Source: Alteribacter aurantiacus DSM 18675 (GTDB lineage: Bacteria; Bacillota; Bacilli; Bacillales; Salisediminibacteriaceae). Taken from it: a stretch of 64,000 nt of DNA. This document shows, one piece after another, positions 49,487 to 58,454 of the stretch (positions within the stretch are counted from its first letter, which is position 1; every line of letters starts with the position of its first letter). The translations under genes were made by a program, and so were the position numbers. The stretch lies in assembly GCF_000429705.1 (NCBI RefSeq), contig NZ_AUCJ01000011.1:62001-126000 (forward strand), read 5' to 3'. The notes under the pieces were generated by a model. The model was not told the DNA's origin and ran no database searches. It was given only the letters and a program-made list of their open reading frames with translations.

Positions 49487-50357
49487 CCCTCTTGTCCCCT
49501 TTCAACAATCTCACAATCTCTTTTGCTGTATCCTCTACAGAAAAAGAGGCGACATTGATTGGGGTATTCGCCTTCTTTGAAAGTTCGATTAATAGCTTTG
49601 TTGTTTTTGGAACACCTAGTCCCCACTGCTGCAACCGCTCTTCATGGGAAAACACGACTTCAGGACTTCCTTCAAGCACAACGGTTCCTTGATGCATCAC
49701 AAAGATGTAGTCAGCATAGGTAGCCGCATCCTCCATATGATGAGTGACTAACACGTAGGAGCGCGCCTCCGATTCTTTTTGCCAGCCGGAGAATAGCTCC
49801 ATCATCTTCACCCGACCTTCAGGATCCAAACCTGCTGTCGGCTCATCAAGAATAAGCATCTCCGGTTCACTGGCCAACACACCGGCAATCGCCACTCTTC
49901 GCATTTGTCCCCCACTAAGCTCAAATGGAGACTTCTTATAAAGGCTCTCATCGTGAAGGCCGACTTTTCGAAGAGCGTCCCTTCCTCGACCACAGGCTTC
50001 CTCACGGGTGAGACCGAAGTTCATTGGACCGAAAGCCACGTCTTTTTCTACGGTTTCATCAAAAAGCTGGTGTTCCGGGAATTGAAACACCATGCCTACG
50101 CGTTGTCTTAGTTTACTTAATGTTTTTTGTTTTGTGCCCGGTCGTATCTCCATCTCCCCTGCAGTCAAAGAACCTTCAGAAGGAATGAGCAGACCGTTCA
50201 TGTGTTGTACGAGGGTTGATTTGCCGGATCCAGTATGTCCGACAATCGCCACTCTTGAGCCCTCTTTGATCTCAAGATTCACCCCATCGAGTGCTTTCTT
50301 CTCAAATGGCGTGTTTTTCATATACGTATAGCCTAGGTCTTGCGCTTTAATGTGCAT
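49479..50357 (-). CDS. ecfA2: ECF transporter ATPase EcfA2
   Basis: The 292 residues are an ABC ATPase: Walker A GHTGSGKST, Q-loop FQFPEHQLF, signature LSGGQMRR, Walker B MLILDEPTAGLDPEG and the switch His in VTHHMED. It forms a heterodimer with EcfA1. The gene overlaps ecfA1 by 25 bases. Confidence 0.96.
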   Translation of the reverse strand: MHIKAQDLGYTYMKNTPFEKKALDGVNLEIKEGSRVAIVGHTGSGKSTLVQHMNGLLIPSEGSLTAGEMEIRPGTKQKTLSKLRQRVGMVFQFPEHQLFDETVEKDVAFGPMNFGLTREEACGRGRDALRKVGLHDESLYKKSPFELSGGQMRRVAIAGVLASEPEMLILDEPTAGLDPEGRVKMMELFSGWQKESEARSYVLVTHHMEDAATYADYIFVMHQGTVVLEGSPEVVFSHEERLQQWGLGVPKTTKLLIELSKKANTPINVASFSVEDTAKEIVRLLKGDKRDV

Positions 50358-51181
50358 ATGGCATCCACCATCTCTTTTTCAGTACGTATGCGTTTAGAAA
50401 GAGCAACACCTTGACTTTCCAGTTCGTGGCGCAACTGAACAATAAACGGAGCTGTAAGCCCTGCTTCTTTTAATATTGTACGTTGTTCAAAAATGTCCGT
50501 TGGCGTTCCATCTCCGATGATACTACCTCGCTTCATGACAATCACGCGATCGGCTAAGATCGCTTCATCCAAATCATGAGTAATGCTAATAATCGTTTTG
50601 TTTCCTTCACGTTTTACCTCATGCATCAACTGGTGAATGTCTTCACGCCCTGTCGGATCGAGCATGGAAGTAGCTTCATCCATAACAAGAATAGCAGGCT
50701 CCAATGCTAAGGCTCCTGCAATCGCGACACGTTGTTTTTGGCCGCCTGATAATTTATGAGGTTCTGCATTTTCCAGTCCCTCTAGGCCGACTTTTTTGAT
50801 ATGCGCTATTACTCGTTGTTTCATCTCTTGTGGTTCTACACCGCTGTTTTCCAGAGCAAAAGCCACATCGTCTTGAACCGTTGGCGCTACGAGCTGATTA
50901 TCCGGGTTTTGAAACACCATCCCGAGCTTTTTACGGATCGTTTTGATATGACGTTCGTTTCCTGTTGTCCATTCTCCTATTGATACAACGCCTTCCTGTG
51001 GTAAAAGAAGGCCGTTCAACATTTTTGCCAATGTTGATTTACCAGAACCGTTATGGCCGACAATGGCGAGCCACTGTCCTTGTGGAACCGTTAATTGAAC
51101 ATGATTAAGAACCATTGGATCCTCTTCACGATAGCGAAATGAAACACGATCGATGTTGATGTGAGCATTTCGTTGATCCAT
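50333..51181 (-). CDS. ecfA1: ECF transporter ATPase EcfA1
   Basis: This is the second ABC ATPase, 282 residues: Walker A GHNGSGKST, Q-loop FQNPDNQLV, signature LSGGQKQR, Walker B ILVMDEATSMLDPTG and switch ITHDLDE. I use the ATG of MDQRNAHINID, which gives the family length and has AGAGAGGA upstream. The open frame extends 77 codons further, through the rplQ spacer, without homology. Confidence 0.95.
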   Translation of the reverse strand: MDQRNAHINIDRVSFRYREEDPMVLNHVQLTVPQGQWLAIVGHNGSGKSTLAKMLNGLLLPQEGVVSIGEWTTGNERHIKTIRKKLGMVFQNPDNQLVAPTVQDDVAFALENSGVEPQEMKQRVIAHIKKVGLEGLENAEPHKLSGGQKQRVAIAGALALEPAILVMDEATSMLDPTGREDIHQLMHEVKREGNKTIISITHDLDEAILADRVIVMKRGSIIGDGTPTDIFEQRTILKEAGLTAPFIVQLRHELESQGVALSKRIRTEKEMVDAICTLKRKT

Positions 51182-51349
51182 ACTAACCGTTCCTCTCTTA
51201 CATTTAGGTTCTGAATTGTATCGTACTGTGTGTTTGCTTTGAAAAACAACCTGAGCACGTTCAGCATGTGTCAGGTATTCGATCTTGACAAACCATATTG
51301 CACAAAAGGGGCGTTGGGAGAATCGATCCCCCTTGCCCAGCCTTTTGTA

Positions 51350-51407
51350 CAAAAAAAGGGCATAGAAACAGAACCTGTCGACTGCCAGATTCTGTGTCTC
51401 GCCCTTT
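51350..51407 (-). terminator. Terminator of the alpha operon (after rplQ)
   Basis: AAAGGGC (51401-51407) pairs with GCCCTTT (51355-51361), with an inner ACAGAA/TTCTGT stem. TTTTTTTGTAC follows on the minus strand. A second inverted repeat (GTACAAAAGG/CCTTTTGTGC, 51300-51350) lies next to it. Confidence 0.8.
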
Positions 51408-51416
51408 AACAATCAC

Positions 51417-51779
51417 TTATACAAGTTCGATGATTGCCATTTCTGCGCCATCCCCACGGCGAGGTCCTAGCTTGTGTACACGAGTATAGCCGCCTTGACG
51501 GTCTTCATAACGTGTTGCAATGTCACCAAATAGCTTTTGAACAGCAGTAGTGCCGTTTTCCTCATCAGCTACTTCGTCACGAACAAATGCAGCAGCTTGA
51601 CGACGCGCGTGAAGATCACCACGCTTACCAAGTGTAATCATTTGTTCTACGATTGAACGAAGCTCCTTCGCTTTAGGCTCAGTCGTTTCGATTCTTTCGT
51701 TGATAATCAAATCAGTAGTCAAGTCGCGGAACAATGCCTTACGGGCTGAGCTGTCACGACCTAATTTTCTGTATCCCAT
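51417..51779 (-). CDS. rplQ: 50S ribosomal protein L17 (bL17)
   Basis: The 120 residues start MGYRKLGRDSSARKALFRDL and end TRVHKLGPRRGDGAEMAIIELV, typical of bL17. It is the last gene of the ribosomal cluster, 76 bases behind rpoA. Confidence 0.98.
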   Translation of the reverse strand: MGYRKLGRDSSARKALFRDLTTDLIINERIETTEPKAKELRSIVEQMITLGKRGDLHARRQAAAFVRDEVADEENGTTAVQKLFGDIATRYEDRQGGYTRVHKLGPRRGDGAEMAIIELV

Positions 51780-51855
51780 GTGAGTCCCTCCTTCTCTAAA
51801 GGTTGTCCGTATCTAATAGAAGAGGAAGTGCTGCGAATAGAAGTCTTTTTGGAGA

Positions 51856-52800
51856 CTATTCTTCGTTGCGTAAGCCAAGGCCTAATTCGCCCAGCTTTTC
51901 CTGAACTTCTTCTAACGATTTGCGTCCTAAGTTACGGACTTTCATCATATCTTCTTCTGATTTTTGCGTTAGCTCTTGAACAGTGTTGATTCCAGCACGT
52001 TTCAAACAGTTGTATGAACGTACAGAGAGATCAAGCTCTTCAATCGTCATTTCAAGCACTTTTTCCTTTTGGTCTTCTTCTTTCTCGACCATAATCTCGG
52101 CGTTTTGTGCCTGATCTGTTAAACCGACAAAGATGTTCAAGTGCTCAGTCAAGATTTTAGCGCCAAGAGATACCGCTTCTTCCGGACGAATGCTTCCGTC
52201 TGTCCATACATCCAGCGTCAGCTTATCGTAGTTCGTAATCTGACCTACACGTGTGTTCTCCACTTGGAAGTTTACACGTGAAACCGGAGTGTAGATGGAA
52301 TCAATCGGAATCACACCAATTGGAAGTTCGCTAGTGTTGTTTCCTTCAGCAGGTACATACCCGCGTCCAGTGTTGGCCGTTAGCTTAAGGTGGAAATTCG
52401 CACCTTTAGATAGGGTTGCAATGTGAAGATCAGGGTTTAAAACCTCCACGTCACTATCATGCATCAGGTCAGCAGCTGTAACAACACCTTCACCTTGTGC
52501 TTCTACTTCCAATGTTTTTTCCTCATCGGAGTAGATCTTAAGAGCTAGCTTCTTCAAATTCAGAACGATTTCAGTTACATCTTCTGACACGCCTTCAATA
52601 GTTGAAAATTCATGAAGTACCGTATCAAACTGTACGCTTGTTACTGCAGATCCTGGCAGAGAGGATAATAGGATTCGGCGCAGAGAGTTTCCGAGCGTTG
52701 TACCATATCCTCGTTCTAACGGTTCTACGACAAACTTACCGTAAGATGCGTCTTCACTAAGTTCAACCGGTTCAATCTTTGGCTTTTCGATTTCGATCAT
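51856..52800 (-). CDS. rpoA: RNA polymerase alpha subunit
   Basis: The 314 residues include the assembly domain (YGTTLGNSLRRILLSSLPG, about 33-51) and a C-terminal domain from about 245, with LDLSVRSYNCLKRAGI and VRNLGRKSLEEV, that binds UP elements and activators. The linker is acidic. GGAGGGG precedes the ATG. It follows rpsK after an unusually structured 181-base gap. Confidence 0.98.
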   Translation of the reverse strand: MIEIEKPKIEPVELSEDASYGKFVVEPLERGYGTTLGNSLRRILLSSLPGSAVTSVQFDTVLHEFSTIEGVSEDVTEIVLNLKKLALKIYSDEEKTLEVEAQGEGVVTAADLMHDSDVEVLNPDLHIATLSKGANFHLKLTANTGRGYVPAEGNNTSELPIGVIPIDSIYTPVSRVNFQVENTRVGQITNYDKLTLDVWTDGSIRPEEAVSLGAKILTEHLNIFVGLTDQAQNAEIMVEKEEDQKEKVLEMTIEELDLSVRSYNCLKRAGINTVQELTQKSEEDMMKVRNLGRKSLEEVQEKLGELGLGLRNEE

Positions 52801-52831
52801 TACACAACCCCTCCTTCAAAACGTCGAAACC

Positions 52832-52971
52832 CCGGACGACCGGATTGAGGTCTTCCGGAATCCCTCATTGGGCATATTCCGATCTGCAATGAATCGTCAA
52901 TATTCCCAAAAGAGTCTTCTTTTATTCATGACTCTTAACCATTATTGACACGGGTACGAAAATCCATACCC
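52832..52971 (-). promoter_or_regulatory. Three-hairpin leader between rpsK and rpoA
   Basis: In a cluster with otherwise short gaps, this spacer folds into CCGGACGACC/GGTCTTCCGG (52832-52858, just ahead of the rpoA ribosome site), AGAGTC/GACTCT (52911-52935) and GGGTA/TACCC (52952-52971). No U-run is present, so it is more likely a translational or processing element than a terminator. Confidence 0.4.
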
Positions 52972-52981
52972 TCATCTGTCA

Positions 52982-53374
52982 TTATACTCTACGACGTTTT
53001 GGTGGACGGCAGCCGTTGTGAGGAACTGGAGTTACATCTTTGATCATGTTTACTTCCAGACCAGTAGCTTGAAGGGAACGAATAGCTGCTTCACGTCCGG
53101 CACCAGGGCCTTTTACGGAAACTTCTACGCTCTTCATGCCGTGCTCCATCGCCGCTTTTGCAGCAGTTTCAGCAGCTGTTTGTGCTGCGAAAGGAGTTGA
53201 TTTACGTGAACCTTTGAAGCCTAATGCACCAGCACTAGCCCAAGAGATTGCGTTACCGCGAAGGTCTGTGATCGTTACGATCGTGTTGTTAAACGTTGAA
53301 CGGATGTGTGCAACTCCAGATTCAATATTCTTACGTTGACGACGCTTTGAACGAGTCGTTTTTGGTTTAGCCAT
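52982..53374 (-). CDS. rpsK: 30S ribosomal protein S11 (uS11)
   Basis: The 130 residues show RKNIESGVAHIRSTFNNTIV, the KSTPFAAQTAAE stretch and the C-terminal DVTPVPHNGCRPPKRRRV of S11. It lies 18 bases behind rpsM in the alpha operon. Confidence 0.98.
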   Translation of the reverse strand: MAKPKTTRSKRRQRKNIESGVAHIRSTFNNTIVTITDLRGNAISWASAGALGFKGSRKSTPFAAQTAAETAAKAAMEHGMKSVEVSVKGPGAGREAAIRSLQATGLEVNMIKDVTPVPHNGCRPPKRRRV

Positions 53375-53392
53375 AACAGTACATTACCTCCT

Positions 53393-53758
53393 TTACTTCT
53401 TCTTGTTCGCTACAGTACGGCGAGGTCCTTTACGCGTACGTGCGTTGTTTTTCGTTTTCTGACCGCGAACCGGTAGGCCACGACGGTGGCGGATTCCACG
53501 GTAAGAACCGATTTCGATTAGACGTTTGATGTTAAGAGACACTTCACGACGAAGGTCACCTTCTACTTTAATGCTATCTACTACTTCACGAATACGGCCA
53601 AGCTCGTCTTCAGTCAAATCGCGTACGCGAGTGTCTTCAGATACACCAGCTTCTTCAAGAACTTTAGCAGCTCTTGTTTGTCCGATACCGTAAACGTAAG
53701 TCAAAGATACGACAACTCGCTTGTCACGAGGAATGTCGACTCCAGCAATACGTGCCAT
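53393..53758 (-). CDS. rpsM: 30S ribosomal protein S13 (uS13)
   Basis: The 121 residues begin MARIAGVDIPRDKRVVVSL, contain YGIGQTRA and end with the basic GQKTKNNARTRKGPRRTVANKKK-type tail. It follows rpmJ. Confidence 0.98.
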   Translation of the reverse strand: MARIAGVDIPRDKRVVVSLTYVYGIGQTRAAKVLEEAGVSEDTRVRDLTEDELGRIREVVDSIKVEGDLRREVSLNIKRLIEIGSYRGIRHRRGLPVRGQKTKNNARTRKGPRRTVANKKK

Positions 53759-53780
53759 TTACGTTACACCTCCTGTTGGA

Positions 53781-53894
53781 TTAACCTTGTTTTTGTTTGT
53801 GTTTTGGGTTTTCGCAGATTACCATGACGGTACCTTTACGGCGAATAACTTTACATTTTTCGCACATTGGCTTTACAGATGGTCTTACCTTCAT
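53781..53894 (-). CDS. rpmJ: 50S ribosomal protein L36 (bL36)
   Basis: This 37-residue zinc-binding protein reads MKVRPSVKPMCEKCKVIRRK, then GTVMVICENPKHKQKQG. The ligands are Cys11, Cys14, Cys27 and His32, so it is the zinc (C+) form. GGAGG precedes the ATG. Confidence 0.98.
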   Translation of the reverse strand: MKVRPSVKPMCEKCKVIRRKGTVMVICENPKHKQKQG

Positions 53895-53942
53895 GCTCTT
53901 TACCTCCTTGTGATACGGAGTGCGGTTTCGCTTTCCATCAGC

Positions 53943-54161
53943 TTATTTATAACGATACGTGATGCGACCACGGGTTAAGTCATAGGGAGACAATTCAACG
54001 GTCACTTTATCTCCAGGTAAAATACGGATGAAGTGCATACGAATCTTACCGGATACGTGGGCAAGAATTTTGTGTCCATTCTCTAATTCAACACGAAACA
54101 TCGCGTTAGGAAGCGGCTCAATAACCGTTCCTTCTACTTCAATTACATCTTCTTTGGCCAT
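53943..54161 (-). CDS. infA: Translation initiation factor IF-1
   Basis: The 72 residues start MAKEDVIEVEGTVIEPLPNA and form the single OB fold of IF-1, which blocks the ribosomal A site during initiation. It lies just downstream of the KOW-domain gene, in the order map-KOW-infA-rpmJ seen in Bacillus. Confidence 0.98.
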   Translation of the reverse strand: MAKEDVIEVEGTVIEPLPNAMFRVELENGHKILAHVSGKIRMHFIRILPGDKVTVELSPYDLTRGRITYRYK

Positions 54162-54165
54162 GAAT

Positions 54166-54468
54166 TTACTCTCCTTCCTTCAGTAAATTGTCATTCATAT
54201 ATGATGAAATTGCAAATCGCAATTTTGCATTGGTGACACGTCCCGTATCGACAATGCTATTTTTCACTTCAGGAGAAATGAGATCCGTCCGCTCCAGGTG
54301 CTGAATGTTCTTTTTCTTTGCGCGGTCTACCTTACGTTTATCCCCGTCGGCAATCCGAACAAAACGTGTATCAAGAACTTCAATGACACAGGCATATTGA
54401 TCTTTATCTCTTCCTTTTACTATTCGCACGAGCTCACCGAGCTCAGGAACGGTTTCAGGATCTTTCAT
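54166..54468 (-). CDS. KOW-domain RNA-binding protein (YbzG-like, L14e/L6e type)
   Basis: The 100 residues carry a KOW motif near the N-terminus (LGELVRIVKGRDKDQYACVIEV) and a basic patch DKRKVDRAKKKN. This small protein occurs between map and infA in Bacillus and relatives and is suspected to bind rRNA. The longer tail (to LLKEGE) extends past the usual KOW core. Its gene ends four bases before the infA start. Confidence 0.85.
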   Translation of the reverse strand: MKDPETVPELGELVRIVKGRDKDQYACVIEVLDTRFVRIADGDKRKVDRAKKKNIQHLERTDLISPEVKNSIVDTGRVTNAKLRFAISSYMNDNLLKEGE

Positions 54469-54493
54469 TTAGTGACCGACCACCTTTAGTTTG

Positions 54494-55240
54494 CTAGGCT
54501 TTTGTCAAAATTTCATATCCTGTTTCAACAATAGCAATTGTGTGTTCGAAATGGGCACAGCGTTTTCCATCAGTGGTGACCACTGTCCAGTTATCAGATA
54601 GTGTTTTAACGTGTCTTGAACCGGCGTTTATCATCGGCTCAATCGCTAAAACCATCCCCGGTTTTAGACGAGGGCCTTTTCCTGGTGGACCGAAGTGCGG
54701 GATTTGTGGATCTTCATGTAGATCCTGACCGACTCCGTGACCGACATATTCCCTGACAACAGAGAATCCATGAGATTCTGCATACGTTTGGATCGCATGT
54801 GAGATATTGGACAAACGTTCTTTCGGTTTTGCTTCTTCCAGACCTTTAAAGAGGGAAGCCTCCGTCACGTCTAAAAGCTTTTGATCTTGTTCAGAGATCG
54901 TCCCGACAGGGTAAGTCCAAGCTGAGTCTCCATGGTAGCCATTGTACTTGGCGCCAATATCAATGCTGATAATGTCACCTTCGTTCAAAACGCGGTTGCC
55001 CGGAATACCGTGTACCAATTCTTCATTCACTGAAGCGCAGATGCTACCAGTAAATCCATTATAGCCTTTAAAAGATGGAATCGCATCATGTTGACGAATA
55101 AACTTGTCTGCGATGTTATCCAATTCCTTCGTAGTAATACCAGGCTGGATGTGTTTTTTTAGCTCTTGATGCGTTAAAGCAACGATTCTTCCGGCAACAC
55201 GCATAATGTCAAGCTCTCGCTCGGTCTTGCCTATAATCAT
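54494..55240 (-). CDS. map: Methionine aminopeptidase type I
   Basis: Map removes the initiator Met from nascent proteins. The 248 residues show the metal ligands Asp in ISIDIGAKYNGYHGDSAW, His in VGHGVGQDLHEDPQIPHFG, Glu in LAIEPMI and the last Glu in FEHTIAIVE. The ATG overlaps the adk stop by four bases. Confidence 0.98.
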   Translation of the reverse strand: MIIGKTERELDIMRVAGRIVALTHQELKKHIQPGITTKELDNIADKFIRQHDAIPSFKGYNGFTGSICASVNEELVHGIPGNRVLNEGDIISIDIGAKYNGYHGDSAWTYPVGTISEQDQKLLDVTEASLFKGLEEAKPKERLSNISHAIQTYAESHGFSVVREYVGHGVGQDLHEDPQIPHFGPPGKGPRLKPGMVLAIEPMINAGSRHVKTLSDNWTVVTTDGKRCAHFEHTIAIVETGYEILTKA

Positions 55241-55890
55241 CGATTGCTTCCTTTCAACAATACATCAAGATCTTCAAAGACGTTTTGAATGTCTTGGTTA
55301 CCATCGACATTACGAAGGTAGCCTTTATTCTCATAGAAGTCAATAAGTGGCTGAGTTTGTTCGAGATTAACCTGTAGGCGCTTCTCTACTGTTTCAGGCT
55401 TATCATCTTCTCGTTGAATCAATTCGCTGCCATCTTTGTCACATTTGCCGGCATCCTTTGGAGGATTGAAGATCTCGTGGTAGGTAGTACCACATGTTGG
55501 GCAAACCCATCTACCAGTAAGACGCTTAAACAAGTCCTCTTCAGGTACCTTAATGTAAACAACATGGTCAAGTTGACGATCGAGTTCAGCGAGAATCTCT
55601 TCTAGTGCTTCAGCTTGTGCAACTGTTCTTGGAAATCCATCGAGTAAGAAGCCCTTCTTACAGTCGTCTTTAGCAAGACGCTCTTTGACGATTCCAACAG
55701 TAACTTCATCTGGAACAAGGTTTCCAGCATCCATGTAGGATTTTGCTTTCAACCCGAGCTCCGTTCCACCTTTAATTGCAGCACGGAACATATCCCCGGT
55801 TGAAATGTGCGGTACACCGTATTTTTCAACGATTTTATCGGCTTGAGTACCTTTACCCGCACCCGGAAGACCCATTAAGATTAAATTCAT
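55237..55890 (-). CDS. adk: Adenylate kinase (zinc-type LID)
   Basis: Adk converts ATP and AMP to two ADP. The 217 residues have the P-loop GLPGAGKGTQA, the DGFPRT motif and a LID with Cys ligands in WVCPTCGTTYHE followed by GKCDKDGS. A third Cys and an Asp complete the zinc site, as in Gram-positive Adk. It overlaps map by four bases. Confidence 0.98.
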   Translation of the reverse strand: MNLILMGLPGAGKGTQADKIVEKYGVPHISTGDMFRAAIKGGTELGLKAKSYMDAGNLVPDEVTVGIVKERLAKDDCKKGFLLDGFPRTVAQAEALEEILAELDRQLDHVVYIKVPEEDLFKRLTGRWVCPTCGTTYHEIFNPPKDAGKCDKDGSELIQREDDKPETVEKRLQVNLEQTQPLIDFYENKGYLRNVDGNQDIQNVFEDLDVLLKGSNR

Positions 55891-55962
55891 CGATTATCCC
55901 TCCATCGTTCTTCATTCACGATCGAAGGCAAAGGGAGGAGCTTACACGCAATCTCCCTCTCC

Positions 55963-57255
55963 TTATTTAATAAATCCTTTATAGCTACGTTTGATCATTT
56001 GACTTTCAATCTGCTTCATCGTATCAAGGGCAACCCCTACTACGATGAGAAGACCCGTACCTCCAATTTGAACGGCAGGAGGAAGTCCCGCAGCCTGAGT
56101 GAAGAAAACCGGGATAACAGAAACGGTAGCCAAGAATAGGGCACCTACAAATGTCAGACGGTATAGGATTCGTGTGATATAGACTTGCGTTGTTTTACCA
56201 GGACGGATTCCAGGGATATAGCCGCCTTGCTTTTTCAAGTTGTCGGCCATTTGTTCAGGGTTGACTTGGACAAACGTATAGAAATACGTGAACCCGATGA
56301 TTAACGAAGCGTAAACGACAAGGCCGAATGGCTGCGTATAATCAAAGTTCGTCTGGACCCAGCCGGCAATTGCATTATCATCTCCGAAGAATCCTGCGAC
56401 CGTAGGCGGGAAAATGAAGAGTGACATAGCAAAAATAACCGGAATAACCCCGGCAGCGTTCACTTTAAGTGGCAAGTGAGTAGACTGACCGCCTTGTGGT
56501 TTTCCTGATACTAAACGCTTTGCGTATTGCACAGGGATTTTACGAAGTGCTTGCTGAACAAAGATCACTCCTACTACGATGAGTAGTAGTGCTAAAAGTA
56601 GCAGTAGCACCGTAACGATATTAATGAACAATGCGTCTCCGGCATCAGCAATCTGTGTAGCATAGATCTGGTTGACACCATTTGGAATTGCAGCAGCAAT
56701 ACCCGCAAAGATTAAAATCGAGATTCCATTCCCTACACCTTGTGCCGTAATTTGTTCACCGAGCCACATTAAGAATGCAGTACCTGCAGTCAATGTAAGA
56801 GCGATAAGCAAAAACGTTACAACGCTTGGGTTCGGTACAAGACCCGGGAAGATTCGGTTAAACCCGATCGACATTCCAAGTGCTTGCATAAAAGCAATGA
56901 CGATTGTTCCATAACGAGTGAATTGTGCCAACTTTCGTCGACCCGCTTCTCCTTGTTTAGCCCATTCTGCGAACTTAGGAACAACGTCCATTCTTAAAAG
57001 TTGCACGATAATCGATGCCGTAATGTAGGGCATGATCCCTGTAGCGAAGATCGAGAAATTTTCAAGAGCTCCGCCACCGAATGTATTTAGAAAGCCAAAG
57101 GCATTCATCTCATCCTGAAAGTTCAGGACGTTTGGATCTACACCCGGTGCAGGGATATGTGCACCAATACGGAATACAACTAGCATGGCTAGGGTGAATA
57201 ATACCTTACGTCTCAAATCACCAATTTTAAATATATTGGAGATGGTTTGAAACAT
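55963..57255 (-). CDS. secY: Preprotein translocase subunit SecY
   Basis: SecY is the protein-conducting channel of the Sec translocon. The 430 residues have ten helices, including the plug region FGGGALENFSIFATGIMPYI and the conserved cytoplasmic loops near AKQGEAGRRKLAQFTRYG and GIRPGKTT. Its start overlaps the rplO stop by one base. Confidence 0.98.
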   Translation of the reverse strand: MFQTISNIFKIGDLRRKVLFTLAMLVVFRIGAHIPAPGVDPNVLNFQDEMNAFGFLNTFGGGALENFSIFATGIMPYITASIIVQLLRMDVVPKFAEWAKQGEAGRRKLAQFTRYGTIVIAFMQALGMSIGFNRIFPGLVPNPSVVTFLLIALTLTAGTAFLMWLGEQITAQGVGNGISILIFAGIAAAIPNGVNQIYATQIADAGDALFINIVTVLLLLLALLLIVVGVIFVQQALRKIPVQYAKRLVSGKPQGGQSTHLPLKVNAAGVIPVIFAMSLFIFPPTVAGFFGDDNAIAGWVQTNFDYTQPFGLVVYASLIIGFTYFYTFVQVNPEQMADNLKKQGGYIPGIRPGKTTQVYITRILYRLTFVGALFLATVSVIPVFFTQAAGLPPAVQIGGTGLLIVVGVALDTMKQIESQMIKRSYKGFIK

Positions 57256-57695
57256 TAGACCACCTCTGTAGTTCCGCCTGCAGCCTCAATTGCTTCTTTA
57301 GCAGAAGCAGAGAATTTGTTGGCTTTAACTGTAAGCTTATTCTCAAGCTTTCCATTCCCTAGAACTTTGATTCCGTCTTTAGCGTTGCTTACAACACCGG
57401 ACTCGATCAATAGCTCAGGAGTTACTTCCGTTCCAGCGTCGAAACGGTTTAACGTTTCAAGGTTTACAATAGCAAACTCTTTACGCGTAGGATTTGTAAA
57501 TCCGCGCTTTGGCAAGCGGCGGAAGATTGGCATTTGGCCACCTTCAAATCCTGGGCGTACTCCGCCTCCGGAACGAGCGTTTTGTCCTTTGTGTCCACGA
57601 CCGGCAGTTTTACCGTTACCAGTAGCGATACCACGTCCAACACGTTTGCGAACCTTACGGGAACCCTCTGAGGACTTAAGTTCGTGAAGTTTCAT
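57255..57695 (-). CDS. rplO: 50S ribosomal protein L15 (uL15)
   Basis: The 146 residues start MKLHELKSSEGSRKVRKRVG, with the glycine-rich GRGHKGQNARSGGGVRPGFE region. It ends one base inside secY. Confidence 0.98.
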   Translation of the reverse strand: MKLHELKSSEGSRKVRKRVGRGIATGNGKTAGRGHKGQNARSGGGVRPGFEGGQMPIFRRLPKRGFTNPTRKEFAIVNLETLNRFDAGTEVTPELLIESGVVSNAKDGIKVLGNGKLENKLTVKANKFSASAKEAIEAAGGTTEVV

Positions 57696-57726
57696 GTCGG
57701 CACCTCCTCAACTCATTATCTTCAAG

Positions 57727-57915
57727 TTACGCTTCGATTTCTTTTACAGTAACAAGGTGAGATACTTTGTTCACCATACCGCGAATAGCTGCGTTGTCTT
57801 CTTGTACCACTGTGTGGTGCATTTTACGAAGACCTAGCGTTTTTACGGTTACGCGCTGATCTTCAGGGCGTCCGATCAGGCTGCGTGTGAGGGTAATTTC
57901 AAGTTTTTTAGCCAT
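57727..57915 (-). CDS. rpmD: 50S ribosomal protein L30 (uL30)
   Basis: The 62 residues start MAKKLEITLTRSLIGRPEDQ and end in KVSHLVTVKEIEA, the usual short bacterial L30. It lies between rpsE and rplO. Confidence 0.97.
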   Translation of the reverse strand: MAKKLEITLTRSLIGRPEDQRVTVKTLGLRKMHHTVVQEDNAAIRGMVNKVSHLVTVKEIEA

Positions 57916-57928
57916 GTTAATTCCCTCC

Positions 57929-58429
57929 TTAACCTAGTAGCTCTTCTACTGATTTGCCGCGAAGTTTTGCAACCTCTTCCGGGCTTTTTAGTTCAGTTAA
58001 TCCTTGTAGAGTCGCACGCACCATGTTAATTGGGTTGTTTGATCCTAGGGATTTACTTAGAATGTCACCTACACCGCCAAGCTCAAGTACAGCACGAACA
58101 GGTCCACCAGCGATGATTCCTGTACCTTCAGATGCAGGCTTTAGAAGTACACTTCCTGCTCCGAATTCACCAGTAATTTGGTGAGGGATTGTTGTACCTT
58201 GGATTGGGATCGTGATTAGGTTTTTCTTAGCGTCTTCAATCGCTTTACGGATAGCTTCAGGTACCTCAAGTGCTTTACCCATACCGAAGCCAACGTGTCC
58301 GTTTTTATCTCCTACTACAACTAGTGCAGCGAAGCGGAAGCGACGACCACCTTTAACCACTTTCGCAACACGGTTAACAGTAACTACTCTTTCTTCAAGT
58401 TCAAGTTTGTTAGGGTCGATACTACGCAA
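57929..58429 (-). CDS. rpsE: 30S ribosomal protein S5 (uS5)
   Basis: The 166 residues include the VTVNRVAKVVKGGRRFRFAA loop, a site of spectinomycin resistance in other species, and the GHVGFGMGKALEVPEAI segment. GGAGGG precedes the ATG. Confidence 0.98.
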   Translation of the reverse strand: MRSIDPNKLELEERVVTVNRVAKVVKGGRRFRFAALVVVGDKNGHVGFGMGKALEVPEAIRKAIEDAKKNLITIPIQGTTIPHQITGEFGAGSVLLKPASEGTGIIAGGPVRAVLELGGVGDILSKSLGSNNPINMVRATLQGLTELKSPEEVAKLRGKSVEELLG

Positions 58430-58454
58430 TGAGTTTCCCTCCTTTTGTGGTTAA

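Noticed and set aside
51182..51412. 77-codon N-terminal extension of ecfA1
   Set aside because: It runs through the rplQ terminator region and has no ABC-ATPase similarity; the ATG at 51181 has a ribosome site.
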